A stretch of 17,017 nucleotides of DNA from Prevotella sp. UBA6387 (GCA_002437565.1 DJQL01000135.1:1325-18341), one strand, 5' to 3'; shown: positions 1-7,969, counted from the stretch's first letter. The notes: generated by a model from the sequence alone, not told the origin. Numbers and translations: made by a program.

Positions 1-78
1 CAAGACAATGGCTGTTATGATATATTGAATTGTCATCATGTTATCTGTTGTTTGTCGTGCAAAATTACGAATAAAATC

Positions 79-109
79 TTGGTTTTGCAGTTTATTGTAC
101 CTAACTTTG
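79..109 (+). promoter_or_regulatory. Bacteroidota-type promoter for the btu operon
   Basis: A -7 element TAACTTTG at 102-109 matches the Bacteroidota consensus TAnnTTTG. A TTG at 79-81 sits exactly 20 bases upstream, as expected for the -33 element. Transcription should start around 113-118, just before the cobalamin riboswitch, so the whole aptamer would be in the leader. The assignment rests on consensus match and position. Confidence 0.7.
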
Positions 110-118
110 CACCAGCTT

Positions 119-330
119 TTATGGTTCGCCCTTAATCGGGCGATTAAAAGGGAACCATGTCAGAATCATGGACAGTCCCGCTGCTGTGTGTGGCGTTATG
201 GACAAGCACTATGTCACTGAGAGCGTAGGCTCTTGGCAAAGCCAAAAAATATCTTTTGCCAAAACTGATAGCCTTGGGAAGACGCTTGTTTCCTGTCACG
301 AGCCAGAAGACCTGCCTATTAGCGTTATCG
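119..330 (+). promoter_or_regulatory. Cobalamin riboswitch (B12 element)
   Basis: The leader carries the conserved landmarks of the cobalamin aptamer in the right order. A GGGAAcc core strand lies at 150-156, followed by the stem CATG/CATG and the block CAGTCCCGCTGCTGTG near 173-188. A small hairpin with arms AGAGC/GCTCT follows at about 220-233. Next comes GCCTTGGGAAGACG near 271-284, and then the B12 box AGCCAGAAGACCTGCC at 301-316. The btuB start codon is only 36 bases past the B12 box, and I see no terminator between them. Control is therefore more likely by hiding the btuB translation start than by attenuation. Binding of adenosyl- or methylcobalamin should lower expression of the uptake operon. 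The exact outer limits and ligand preference cannot be read by eye. Confidence 0.93.
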
Positions 331-351
331 TTTTCAAGTTCTCGAGGAAGA

Positions 352-2328
352 ATGAGGAAGTATATTTGTTGTTTATTAATGATACTGTGCTCAGTTGTTT
401 TGTGGGCACAGCAAGATAGTTTGTGCCCCCATCAACTTGCAGGAGTGGAGGTGGTAGAGACTCGTGCGCGTCGTAATCTCACGAGTCCCGTGCCTCTTCA
501 TGCCTTTTCTTCAAGCGATATGCTTAAGCTCGGGGTCACTGGTATCACGGACGCGCTTGGGCGCATGCCTGGTGTCACGGTGCGAGATTATGGTGGCGCC
601 GGTGGCATGAAGACAGTTTCCGTGAGGGGGTTCAGTGCGAAATATACAGGTGTGGTATATGATGGGCTTGCGCTTTCAGATTGTCAGACGGGCGAGACCG
701 ACCTTTCCCGGTATTCTTTGCATAGCGTCGATTATGTTGGCATGACCGTGGGTGACGGTGCCGACATTTTCCAACCAGCTCGGCAGAGCGCTTATCCAGC
801 ATTGTTGGCAATAAAGACACAACTCAATGTGCCAACAGATTACGAAGGGCATCTTGTGAGTCAAGTGGAGTGGGGAAGTTTCGGATTCGTGAGTCCTTAC
901 ATGAGATATGCTAAACGCTTATCGTCCAAGATTGACATCTCGACGATGGCAGAATACACATATTCGGAAAACAATTATCCTTTTACTATTCGCAATGTCA
1001 CGGAGGTTATCCACAAGCGGCGAACAAACTCACGCATGAATAGTGGACATGGTGAGGTTAATTTTAGGTTTATCCCATCGCAATACAGTTCATTGCTGTT
1101 CAAAGCATATTATTACGACAACGACAGGTTGTTGCCTGGTATCGTGAAATATTACACGGATATCAGTGGTGAGTCGTTGCGCGATCGCAACTTTTTCGCC
1201 CAAGCCATTGGAACGGTCACTAATCACCGTGGCGACTTGAGCCTGAAGGTCTCAGGACGATTCAACTGGGTGGCAAGCATCTATCGAGACAAAGTGTATT
1301 CTGGTGGTGTCAACGACGCGAGCTATTGGCAGCGTGAGAGCTATGCCACCGCAAACCTGCTATACGCGCCAAGTCGCAATTGGACTTTTGATGTCTCGGC
1401 AGACTATGCTTTCAACAATCTCAACAGCAGTCTCTCCACTGACACGAGACCTTATCGCCATTCTCTTTGGCAGAGTGCCACGGCTAAATTTGCCAACGAC
1501 AGACTGACAATGCTTGCCCGCTTGCTCGGCACCGAGATATTCAACAACGCGCAGTTAAGGGAAAAAGCGCGCGACATGAATCGTTTGTCCCCTTCTATCT
1601 CGTTGAGTTATAGGCTTCTTGAAGGGAAAGACATTTATGTCAGGGCATCATACAAGAATATCTTTCGTGCTCCCAACTTCAACGAAAGCTATTATTATCA
1701 TTATGGAAGCCCGACGCTTGACCCTGAGTCAACAGGCCAGATAAACCTTGGGCTGACACTTGGCGGGCAAACGTCGGTCATGAGTGTGCAGTTGCTTATT
1801 GACACATATTATAATAGGATCAAAGACATGATCGTGGCGGTGCCATACAATATGTTTGTGTGGACATGCGTCAATGTGGGTCGAGTGCGTTCCATTGGGG
1901 CGGAATTGACTGCCAACGGCTCTGCCTTTATTGGCAGAAGACAATCGTTGACATTTCAAGGCACGTATAGTTTTCAACGAGTCACGGACCGATCCGACAA
2001 GTCATCGAGCTCTTATGGCTACCAGATAGCTTATATACCTCAGCACAGCGGATCAGTGAGCGTCGGATGGGAAAATCCATGGGTCAATTTGAGCTTGCAC
2101 GGTTCAGGCGTAAGCAGTCGTTGGCCAAACAACTCCCACTATGATGGCACGCTTGTGGCTGGCTATTGGGACACGGCGGTGACATTGTGGAGGAGTTTTA
2201 GGTTGCTTGGTTGTAGATGGATGTCTCGTCTTGACATAAAAAATATTTTCGACAAGCAATACAGCATCGTGAGCCATTACCCAATGCCGGGGAGGTGCTG
2301 GATGGCGAGCGTGAAATGTGAGATGTAG
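352..2328 (+). CDS. btuB: TonB-dependent outer membrane receptor for cobalamin (BtuB-like)
   Basis: The product, 658 residues, would take cobalamin across the outer membrane using TonB energy. I chose the ATG at 352 rather than the in-frame ATG at 256, which lies inside the riboswitch. From 352 the protein opens with a clear signal peptide (residues 1-19, cleavage likely after VLWA), and a purine-rich GAGGAAG at 344-350 precedes it. VEVVETRA at about 32-39 could be the TonB box. A plug domain follows (about 43-155, including DALGRMPGVTVRDYGG and SVRGF), then a beta-barrel to the end. In E. coli BtuB is of similar size. Specificity for B12 is inferred from the upstream riboswitch and the downstream btuG-btuF-btuC genes, not from barrel residues. 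The protein ends in Met, where outer membrane barrels usually end in Phe or Trp. Confidence 0.9.
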   Translation: MRKYICCLLMILCSVVLWAQQDSLCPHQLAGVEVVETRARRNLTSPVPLHAFSSSDMLKLGVTGITDALGRMPGVTVRDYGGAGGMKTVSVRGFSAKYTGVVYDGLALSDCQTGETDLSRYSLHSVDYVGMTVGDGADIFQPARQSAYPALLAIKTQLNVPTDYEGHLVSQVEWGSFGFVSPYMRYAKRLSSKIDISTMAEYTYSENNYPFTIRNVTEVIHKRRTNSRMNSGHGEVNFRFIPSQYSSLLFKAYYYDNDRLLPGIVKYYTDISGESLRDRNFFAQAIGTVTNHRGDLSLKVSGRFNWVASIYRDKVYSGGVNDASYWQRESYATANLLYAPSRNWTFDVSADYAFNNLNSSLSTDTRPYRHSLWQSATAKFANDRLTMLARLLGTEIFNNAQLREKARDMNRLSPSISLSYRLLEGKDIYVRASYKNIFRAPNFNESYYYHYGSPTLDPESTGQINLGLTLGGQTSVMSVQLLIDTYYNRIKDMIVAVPYNMFVWTCVNVGRVRSIGAELTANGSAFIGRRQSLTFQGTYSFQRVTDRSDKSSSSYGYQIAYIPQHSGSVSVGWENPWVNLSLHGSGVSSRWPNNSHYDGTLVAGYWDTAVTLWRSFRLLGCRWMSRLDIKNIFDKQYSIVSHYPMPGRCWMASVKCEM

Positions 2329-2383
2329 GATGTAATAGGTTGTTATATATACGACGCAAATTATTAATTTAATCAATAAAATC

Positions 2384-3535
2384 ATGAGAAAAAACATTAT
2401 CAAGTTGAGCCTTGTCGGTATCGTGGCGCTTTCGTTGACAGCCTGTAAGGATGAGCCAGATCATGTATGGACTCCAACGGACGTGGTATCAACCAGCGAT
2501 GGCTTATTCGTCGTGGGCAGTGGCTCCAATTATAGTGGCATCGATGGTGACCTCACCTATTATGATTACGCCAGTAAGAAGGAGACACTGAAGGCTTTTC
2601 AGGGGGTGAACGGCAAGAGCCTTGGAGCCAACCCCAATGCTGGCATTACATATGGCAGCAAGGTCTACCTCACCGTGACAGAGGAAAACGTGATTGAGGT
2701 GCTCGACAAGAACACGCTGAAAGAGATTCGGCAAATCAAGACCACAGACCAACTTGGCTCTACGCAAGGCTTGAAGCCTCGTCAGCTTTTCGCGATGAAC
2801 GGCCATGTTTACTACACCACCTACGGTGGCGAGAACGGTTCCGTGGCTGAGATTGACACGACAGCCTTTAAGATGACTCGCAGCTGGATGGTTGGCTCTT
2901 ACCCAGAGGGCATCACTGGCTCAACAGCTAATGGAGGTGTCCTGTTTGTGGCCAACAGCAATTATGCCGCCGGCAACGGAACACTTTCTTGGATTGACCT
3001 TTCAAGCATTGCCAACTCCACCAACTCTGGTGTTACCACAAAGGCCGTGAAAGGCATTGAGAATCCCACGCAAGTGTTCATCTCGCAAGGTCAATATTAT
3101 GTGGTGGACCTTGGTCATTATGAGTCAGCGGCTCCTTACGCTCAATCGGGCAATGGCCTGAAGAAAGTCGTCACAAGCAATTCGGAGTACACGTCGGAGA
3201 CAGTGGCTCCTGCTACGATGGCAGCCCTTGTCAACAACGCTTTCTATACCGTCAACGCTCCTTATGGTGCAGGTGAGGTCTCTTATAATAAATATGTGGG
3301 TGGCCAATTGACACCAATCTCAGGCATTAGCGTTGATTCACCATGTGCCATGAACGTGGATCCTATCTCGAAGCATATATTCGTTGCCTCTTACTCTATG
3401 TCGGGCGGTTATCCAAGCTATACATCGAATGGCTATGTGCGTGAATTCACGGAGGATGGCAATCCTGTAGCCCAGTTTGAGTGTGGAGTTTCAGCTTCTT
3501 GCATCTTTTTTAATACCAGCTTGTTGTGGCAATAA
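2384..3535 (+). CDS. btuG: BtuG-like surface lipoprotein, YncE/DUF5074-type beta-propeller
   Basis: A 383-residue lipoprotein with signal peptide and lipobox SLTAC (Cys21). The mature protein starts C-K-D-E-P-D; a lysine followed by acidic residues right after the Cys matches the Bacteroidota lipoprotein export signal, so the protein is probably displayed on the cell surface. The body has repeated short beta-rich blades of the kind ITYGSKVYLTVTEENVIEVL and QLFAMNGHVYYTTYGG, typical of YncE-like seven-bladed propellers. In Bacteroides, BtuG proteins of this fold sit on BtuB and capture cobalamin with extremely high affinity; that is family knowledge. The position directly after btuB and before btuF supports the same role here. 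The gap to btuB is 55 bases with no promoter motif, so it should be on the riboswitch transcript. A generic DUF5074 protein is the alternative. Confidence 0.82.
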   Translation: MRKNIIKLSLVGIVALSLTACKDEPDHVWTPTDVVSTSDGLFVVGSGSNYSGIDGDLTYYDYASKKETLKAFQGVNGKSLGANPNAGITYGSKVYLTVTEENVIEVLDKNTLKEIRQIKTTDQLGSTQGLKPRQLFAMNGHVYYTTYGGENGSVAEIDTTAFKMTRSWMVGSYPEGITGSTANGGVLFVANSNYAAGNGTLSWIDLSSIANSTNSGVTTKAVKGIENPTQVFISQGQYYVVDLGHYESAAPYAQSGNGLKKVVTSNSEYTSETVAPATMAALVNNAFYTVNAPYGAGEVSYNKYVGGQLTPISGISVDSPCAMNVDPISKHIFVASYSMSGGYPSYTSNGYVREFTEDGNPVAQFECGVSASCIFFNTSLLWQ

Positions 3536-4602
3536 CAAGAAAATGTCTTTGGCTGTTCGCTCTTCCGCTTTTGCTGTTTGCGTGCGGAGGGCGGACAGCC
3601 GTTAACAATGATGGCAATCATTCCCAATTCAGCTATGCTCAGTTGTTGACCGTAAACCTAAGTGATGGCACTGTTAGCGTGTCTGACCCATGGCGGCAAG
3701 GCAAGAGTTTGCAGACGCTGAAGGCCACAAAGCCTTTAAAGCGCGTGGTGGTGTTCACCACCGTACATTGCCAGTTGCTGGAATATCTTGGCGTGGCCGA
3801 CAGAATTGTCGGTGTTTGCGATGCTAAGTATATCCTGATAAAAGACATCCAGCGGCGGCTCGCGCTCGCCAAAGGCGCGAAGGGCAAGATAGAGGATTGT
3901 GGAAACTCTATGAGCCCCGACATGGAGCGCATAATAGCCCTTAAGCCCGATGCCATTGTCCTAAGTCCATACGAAGGCCAGTCCATGCAAAAGATAGAGC
4001 GGCTCGGCATTCCCATTATTTACGCGGCCGACTATATGGAAACATCATCGCTCGGGCGAGCTGAATGGATGCGTTATTATGGACGGTTGTTCGGCTGCGA
4101 GCGTAAGGCCGACTCCTTGTTCCATGTGGTTGACTCCACATACCAGAGCTTGAAAGCGTATGCTGCCAAGCTACCCAAGGGCAGGAGCATTCTTACTGAG
4201 CGCAAGACTGGTGCCATTTGGTATACCCCAGGAGGCAAGAGCACCATCGGCGTGACTATTCGTGACGCTAACGGAGGCTACGCCTTCGCCAACGACAATC
4301 ACAGTGGGAGCCTTGCTCTAAATTTTGAGACCATACTGGCCAAGGCTGGAGAAAGCGATATTTGGGCGTTCAAGTTTAACGGCACTCGGCCAATGACTAA
4401 GGCCGACTTGTTGAGAGAGTTTGATGGCTACAAGGCGTTGAAGGCTTTTCGTGATGGACAAATCTATGAATGCAATTGCAGCGTTAAGCCTTATTTTGAG
4501 GAGACAAGTTGGCGACCCGATTATTTGCTTAGGGAGATGATTATCCTATTGCATCCTGATGCCAAGCTCGGCAAGTTGAGATACTATCAGAAGTTAGGTT
4601 GA
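3526..4602 (+). CDS. btuF: Cobalamin ABC transporter substrate-binding lipoprotein (BtuF-like)
   Basis: A 358-residue periplasmic binding protein of the Peripla_BP_2 family (BtuF/FhuD/FepB), which would pass B12 arriving through BtuB to the BtuC permease. The start is a GTG that overlaps the end of the btuG-like gene by 10 bases. It is the only nearby start in frame that retains the whole signal peptide, and the lipobox LLFAC places the lipid on Cys20. The mature N-terminus (C-G-G-R-T) lacks acidic residues, so the protein likely stays on the periplasmic side, unlike its upstream neighbour. The two lobes can be followed from KRVVVFTTVHCQLLEYLGVADRIVGV (about 72-97) and SPDMERIIALKPDAIVLSP (130-148) to a C-terminal RPDYLLREMIILLHP. 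Substrate is inferred from the operon. The overlap suggests translational coupling. Confidence 0.87.
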   Translation: MAITRKCLWLFALPLLLFACGGRTAVNNDGNHSQFSYAQLLTVNLSDGTVSVSDPWRQGKSLQTLKATKPLKRVVVFTTVHCQLLEYLGVADRIVGVCDAKYILIKDIQRRLALAKGAKGKIEDCGNSMSPDMERIIALKPDAIVLSPYEGQSMQKIERLGIPIIYAADYMETSSLGRAEWMRYYGRLFGCERKADSLFHVVDSTYQSLKAYAAKLPKGRSILTERKTGAIWYTPGGKSTIGVTIRDANGGYAFANDNHSGSLALNFETILAKAGESDIWAFKFNGTRPMTKADLLREFDGYKALKAFRDGQIYECNCSVKPYFEETSWRPDYLLREMIILLHPDAKLGKLRYYQKLG

Positions 4603-4628
4603 CTATACGTTAAGAGGGGAGTATCCTT

Positions 4629-5663
4629 ATGTGTAAGTTTACGTCAAGGCAGGAGCGACCCTTGTGGCCGTCCGCATCCGGAATGGCAAAATGCTTTTTG
4701 CTTGTCGCTATTTGCTTGCTCCTGTTCCTTGTCTCGTTGTTTCATGGAAGTGTTGACATTCCTATAAATGATGTCGTAAGAGCCTTGCTTGGCAAAGGAA
4801 CCGATACGGCGAGATATATCGTCATTTTTTCTCGCTTGCCACAAGCCGTCACGGCGTTTTTGTCAGGAGGCGCGCTTGCGGTGAGTGGATTGTTGTTGCA
4901 GACGGCCTTCCGCAATCCGTTGGCGGCTCCCGATATCTTTGGCGTGACGAGTGGTGCCTCGCTTGCTGTGGCTCTGCTCACGCTTGCGCCAGGGGTTGTG
5001 CTCTCTGGCATAGCTGGTTTCCTGTCATCGGTGGCTGCGGCTTTCTTCGGCGCTATGGCTGTCACGGCCATGATATGGTTCCTGAGCAAGAGGGTACGCA
5101 GCTCGGTGACGCTCATCATCGTTGGCATGATGGTGGGCTACGTTTGCTCGAGCGTCATCACCCTGCTCAATTCCATGGCCACAGACGAAAGCGTGCACAA
5201 CTTCGTGGTATGGGGCATGGGCGATTTCACGGGCGTGGGCATGGAAGACATGTGGCTCTTCGCGCCATTGACGATTGTAGCCACGCTTTCAACGCTCCTT
5301 CTTGTCAAGCCTCTCAATGCCTTGCTACTTGGCCCACGATATGCCGAGAGCATGGGCGTGAATGTAAGAAAGACGCGCAACATTCTGCTGTTGTTGACAG
5401 GCATTCTAACCGCCTTGGTCACAGCTTTCTGTGGCCCTATAGCGTTTATCGCCCTTGCCGTGCCTCATGTCGCCCGGCTTTTCGTTGGCACTACCGATCA
5501 CAGAGTTCTCCTCCCAACGACTATCATAATAGGTAGTGCCATAGCCTTACTTTGCAATATAATCACGACCATACCGTCCAACGGTACCGTTCTTCCGCTA
5601 AATGCCGTGACATCCTTGATAGGCGCCCCAGTCATCGTATACGTGCTGTTGAGGCGGAAATAA
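4629..5663 (+). CDS. btuC: Cobalamin ABC transporter permease (BtuC-like, FecCD family)
   Basis: A 344-residue polytopic inner membrane protein with about ten hydrophobic helices. It carries the FecCD family signatures FRNPLAAPDIFGVTSGA (residues 94-110) and, near the cytoplasmic coupling region, GPIAFIALAVPHVARLFVG (269-287) followed by TDHR. It would form the dimeric channel through which BtuF-bound cobalamin enters the cytoplasm. It follows btuF by 26 bases, with a purine-rich AAGAGGGGAG ahead of the ATG, and is on the riboswitch operon. Siderophore permeases share the fold; the B12 assignment is from context. It needs an ATPase partner, and no intact one follows. Confidence 0.88.
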   Translation: MCKFTSRQERPLWPSASGMAKCFLLVAICLLLFLVSLFHGSVDIPINDVVRALLGKGTDTARYIVIFSRLPQAVTAFLSGGALAVSGLLLQTAFRNPLAAPDIFGVTSGASLAVALLTLAPGVVLSGIAGFLSSVAAAFFGAMAVTAMIWFLSKRVRSSVTLIIVGMMVGYVCSSVITLLNSMATDESVHNFVVWGMGDFTGVGMEDMWLFAPLTIVATLSTLLLVKPLNALLLGPRYAESMGVNVRKTRNILLLLTGILTALVTAFCGPIAFIALAVPHVARLFVGTTDHRVLLPTTIIIGSAIALLCNIITTIPSNGTVLPLNAVTSLIGAPVIVYVLLRRK

Positions 5664-5666
5664 AGG

Positions 5667-5777
5667 ATCAAGATTTCCAGTCTTGGCTCACCTGTGAAAT
5701 CGCGTTGGTTTCTCAGTGTAGTCGAGATTGCTTCTCACGGAGAAGGCAAATCGCTTCAGAAAGCAGTGTCAATCCCT
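5667..5777 (+). pseudogene. Possible remnant of btuD (ABC ATPase N-terminus)
   Basis: Directly after the btuC stop, a frame read from ATC at 5667 is free of stops. It begins IKISSLG, a typical opening of ABC ATPases in which Met would precede the first Ile. It goes on to VVEIASHGE and ends in ASHGEGKSLQKAVS. The last part resembles the Walker A region GPNGSGKSTLLKAVS with several substitutions and a shorter distance from the N-terminus than normal. There is no ATG or other good start in frame, and the similarity breaks off before the convergent lysozyme gene. The position is where btuD stands in many btuFCD operons. This is a by-eye resemblance over about 36 residues and could be chance. Confidence 0.33.
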
Positions 5778-5782
5778 TGTCG

Positions 5783-7006
5783 TTATTTCTTGGATACCGT
5801 TGACAACCAGTGTTTAAACTCATTGCGGTAGCCATTAAACACGTTTATGTCGGTGTGTCCGGCAATACCCCTCACCTTGCCGTCGGGGGCGAGTTGCCAA
5901 ATCCACAACTTTACGTCGGGCTTGTAGTCACCATACCTGGCTATCCACACTGGATAGTCGCGCTTGATGTCTGGCGCGGCGTCAAGCCAGCGGTTTGCGA
6001 AAGTCTGGCTGATATAGAGTATGGGTCGCATCCCGGTTTCCTTCTCTACGATTTGCAGCCAATTTCTCACTCGGCTCCACATGCCTGACGCGCCGCCCAT
6101 CTTCTTCACTTGCGACGGCAGAGGCTCAAGGTCGAGCACGGGGGGCAAGTCGCCTTTCTTGAAGTGGCTGTTCGACAAAAAGTACCATGCTTGTTGCGAG
6201 CCAGAGGTGCGATGGGTAAAATAATGGTATGTGCCTACTGGGTATCCGCGCTTGCGTGCGGCTGCATAGTCGGCGTTGTAGTAAGGGTTCATCATCGACG
6301 CGCCCTCAGTAGACTTAATGAAGATGAACGAGACCTTGAAGTCTATCTCTCCACTTACGTTTTTTTTCGACAGCGACCCGAGGTGCGTGATGCGTAGCCT
6401 GTCCCAGTCTATGGTGTGGAGCTTTTTGCCGTGTATGTGCTGGTATTTCGACAGGTCTATGCCATAGACGCGCTCCGAGGTGTAATGTAGGCGTTCGCCC
6501 TTGTACACGTCGTGTGCCCATTCCCCGACACGGAAATATCTGTGTTGCGACGAGAATCCGAATCCCGTGCGCTTGCCGTCTTTCCATTGCCCTTCATAAT
6601 ATGTGTTCAGGCTGTCGATGAACTTGCCATAACCATTGGCGCGAAACTTGTCGTCCATCTCACCGTCATAGGTGCCAGTGGAATCTTGGCGAGTTGCCGT
6701 GACGAGAGTGTCGTGATCCCAGATGCCGTCAATGAGTATGCCGTTGTGGTCTCTCACCGTACCACGCCCTTGTCTCATGCCATCGTGCCACATGCCGCTG
6801 TAAAGCACGCTGTCGCCTTGGTATAGCACGCCAAGCCCCTCGCGCTTGCCGTTGTGGGTCTGCCCGCGGTAAACGGTGCTGCCATTTTCAATGGTCTTTA
6901 TCTCATTCGTGTTTATAGTGCAAGAGGCAAGGGAAAATATTGCCAAAGCACTTAACAATATATGCCTTATGCCCATTTCCCAATGTCGCAAGCATAACGT
7001 AGTCAT
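5783..7006 (-). CDS. Lipoprotein with MORN repeats and GH25 lysozyme domain
   Basis: A 407-residue protein that should cleave the MurNAc-GlcNAc backbone of peptidoglycan. Signal peptide with lipobox SLASC (Cys29). Residues about 46-165 hold MORN-type repeats, for example YSGMWHDGMRQGRGTV and YEGQWKDGKRTGFGF. The GH25 domain runs from YGIDLSKYQ (181-189) to the C-terminus. Its expected acidic residues are Asp184, the D-x-E pair Asp292/Glu294 in VLDLEPLP, and Asp386 in GHTDINVFNG; WIARYG (354-359) is also typical. No acidic export signal follows the Cys, so it probably faces the periplasm. The start used here overlaps the upstream stop as ATGA, which suggests coupling; Met11 (6976) is an alternative that also keeps the signal peptide. 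MORN repeats usually mediate membrane or protein contact; their role here is unknown. Confidence 0.88.
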   Translation of the reverse strand: MTTLCLRHWEMGIRHILLSALAIFSLASCTINTNEIKTIENGSTVYRGQTHNGKREGLGVLYQGDSVLYSGMWHDGMRQGRGTVRDHNGILIDGIWDHDTLVTATRQDSTGTYDGEMDDKFRANGYGKFIDSLNTYYEGQWKDGKRTGFGFSSQHRYFRVGEWAHDVYKGERLHYTSERVYGIDLSKYQHIHGKKLHTIDWDRLRITHLGSLSKKNVSGEIDFKVSFIFIKSTEGASMMNPYYNADYAAARKRGYPVGTYHYFTHRTSGSQQAWYFLSNSHFKKGDLPPVLDLEPLPSQVKKMGGASGMWSRVRNWLQIVEKETGMRPILYISQTFANRWLDAAPDIKRDYPVWIARYGDYKPDVKLWIWQLAPDGKVRGIAGHTDINVFNGYRNEFKHWLSTVSKK

Positions 7007-7920
7007 TGCATCACCTCCTTTCCGTGGATTATTCCTATGAAGCGCCCGTGCTGGGTGAACACTGGTGCGCCCTCCTTGGCGAACAGACTTGGTATGTCAT
7101 GGTCGTGGCCTTGCCAATAGTTGCCCGTTACGATGATAGAGTGGTAGGGAGCTTTTTGCTTGGTGCGGATTATCCTCACCGTCACTATCTTGCGATGTTG
7201 GGTCGCTCCCCAAGGCACGTTGCGCACGGCATACACTCCCCATGGTTTGAACGACCTTTGGGTGTGTAGAATGAGTGGAGCGGCCTTGCCTGTTAGCTCG
7301 CTGGTCACAGTCTCGCAAGTCACGCTGTGCGGCTTGTTGTTGCCATCATACCAACTCACCCTGTAGCTGCCTCTCAGCGTTAGCTGGGCTTTCTTGGCTT
7401 TTCCCGATTTCTTATCAGCGCTATCCGTGGCGCGTATTTTCTGAAGTACCGTGAGCTGACGTTTCAAGGAGTCGGTCTTGCTGTTTTGCATTGTTGCGTA
7501 AGCTGCTATTTGGGTGTAGCCTTCATCGATGACACCATGGGAGCGCAGGTAGTATGCCAGTTCCTTGCGTTCGGTCTCCTTGCGATGGAGCAGGTCTGAC
7601 AGTGAGTCGCAAATGGTGGATAAGTCGATTGACATCACTTTCGATGTTGGCCCAACGGTTAGCACTCTGCCGTCGCAGCTCGGCCACCACCAGTGCCGGT
7701 TGATCCATACTCCCTCTTGGTGCACGGAGTCGGCCATGAGTTCAACGGTGTCTTTCCCACAGACAAGGCACACGCCGACGCGACCGTCAACAAGGCATGC
7801 CGACCTGCGGAGTTCTACTTCGGAGACAGGGAAGGCGCGCAATACGAGCCAAGTCAACCCCACGAGAAGCAGAAGAACGGCAATGACCACAATTCTGAGT
7901 TTAGATAACCTAAGGCGCAT
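7003..7920 (-). CDS. Membrane-anchored protein of unknown function
   Basis: I do not recognise this 305-residue protein. It has one N-terminal transmembrane helix after a basic start (about residues 8-30) and a large domain that should lie outside the cytoplasm. The middle (about 100-175) is helical and charged, possibly a short coiled coil, ending in the basic stretch KKSGKAKKAQ. The C-terminus reads GAPVFTQHGRFIGIIHG (284-300), which recalls the GSPVF...GxxIGI segment around the active serine of trypsin-like proteases with Ala in place of Ser. If that likeness is real the protein is an inactive protease-fold relative; it is weak evidence. It overlaps the lysozyme gene by four bases (ATGA), so the two are probably made together and may work together at the cell envelope. 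Confidence 0.72.
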   Translation of the reverse strand: MRLRLSKLRIVVIAVLLLLVGLTWLVLRAFPVSEVELRRSACLVDGRVGVCLVCGKDTVELMADSVHQEGVWINRHWWWPSCDGRVLTVGPTSKVMSIDLSTICDSLSDLLHRKETERKELAYYLRSHGVIDEGYTQIAAYATMQNSKTDSLKRQLTVLQKIRATDSADKKSGKAKKAQLTLRGSYRVSWYDGNNKPHSVTCETVTSELTGKAAPLILHTQRSFKPWGVYAVRNVPWGATQHRKIVTVRIIRTKQKAPYHSIIVTGNYWQGHDHDIPSLFAKEGAPVFTQHGRFIGIIHGKEVMQ

Positions 7921-7940
7921 TATATTATGATATTTTACTG

Positions 7941-7948
7941 CAAAATTA
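7941..7948 (-). promoter_or_regulatory. Probable -7 element for the unknown-protein/lysozyme operon
   Basis: Read on the reverse strand this is TAATTTTG, a match to TAnnTTTG, 20 bases before the ATG at 7920. No clear TTG lies at the expected distance upstream. It is the only candidate in the gap between the divergent genes. Confidence 0.4.
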
Positions 7949-7961
7949 CAAATTCTTTGCT

Positions 7962-7969
7962 TACCTTTG
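7962..7969 (+). promoter_or_regulatory. Probable -7 element for the MATE exporter gene
   Basis: TACCTTTG matches TAnnTTTG and lies 28 bases before the ATG at 7998. The -33 position has only a partial match (CTG at 7938-7940). The same octamer is used by the tRNA promoter at 9416. Confidence 0.5.

Noticed and set aside
256..351. Longer btuB reading with a start at 256
   Set aside because: This start lies inside the cobalamin aptamer and would put charged residues before the signal peptide. The ATG at 352 gives a normal signal peptide and follows the riboswitch.
38..419. Two short + strand frames over the promoter and riboswitch
   Set aside because: They cover the conserved RNA element and have no protein-like features; they are chance frames.
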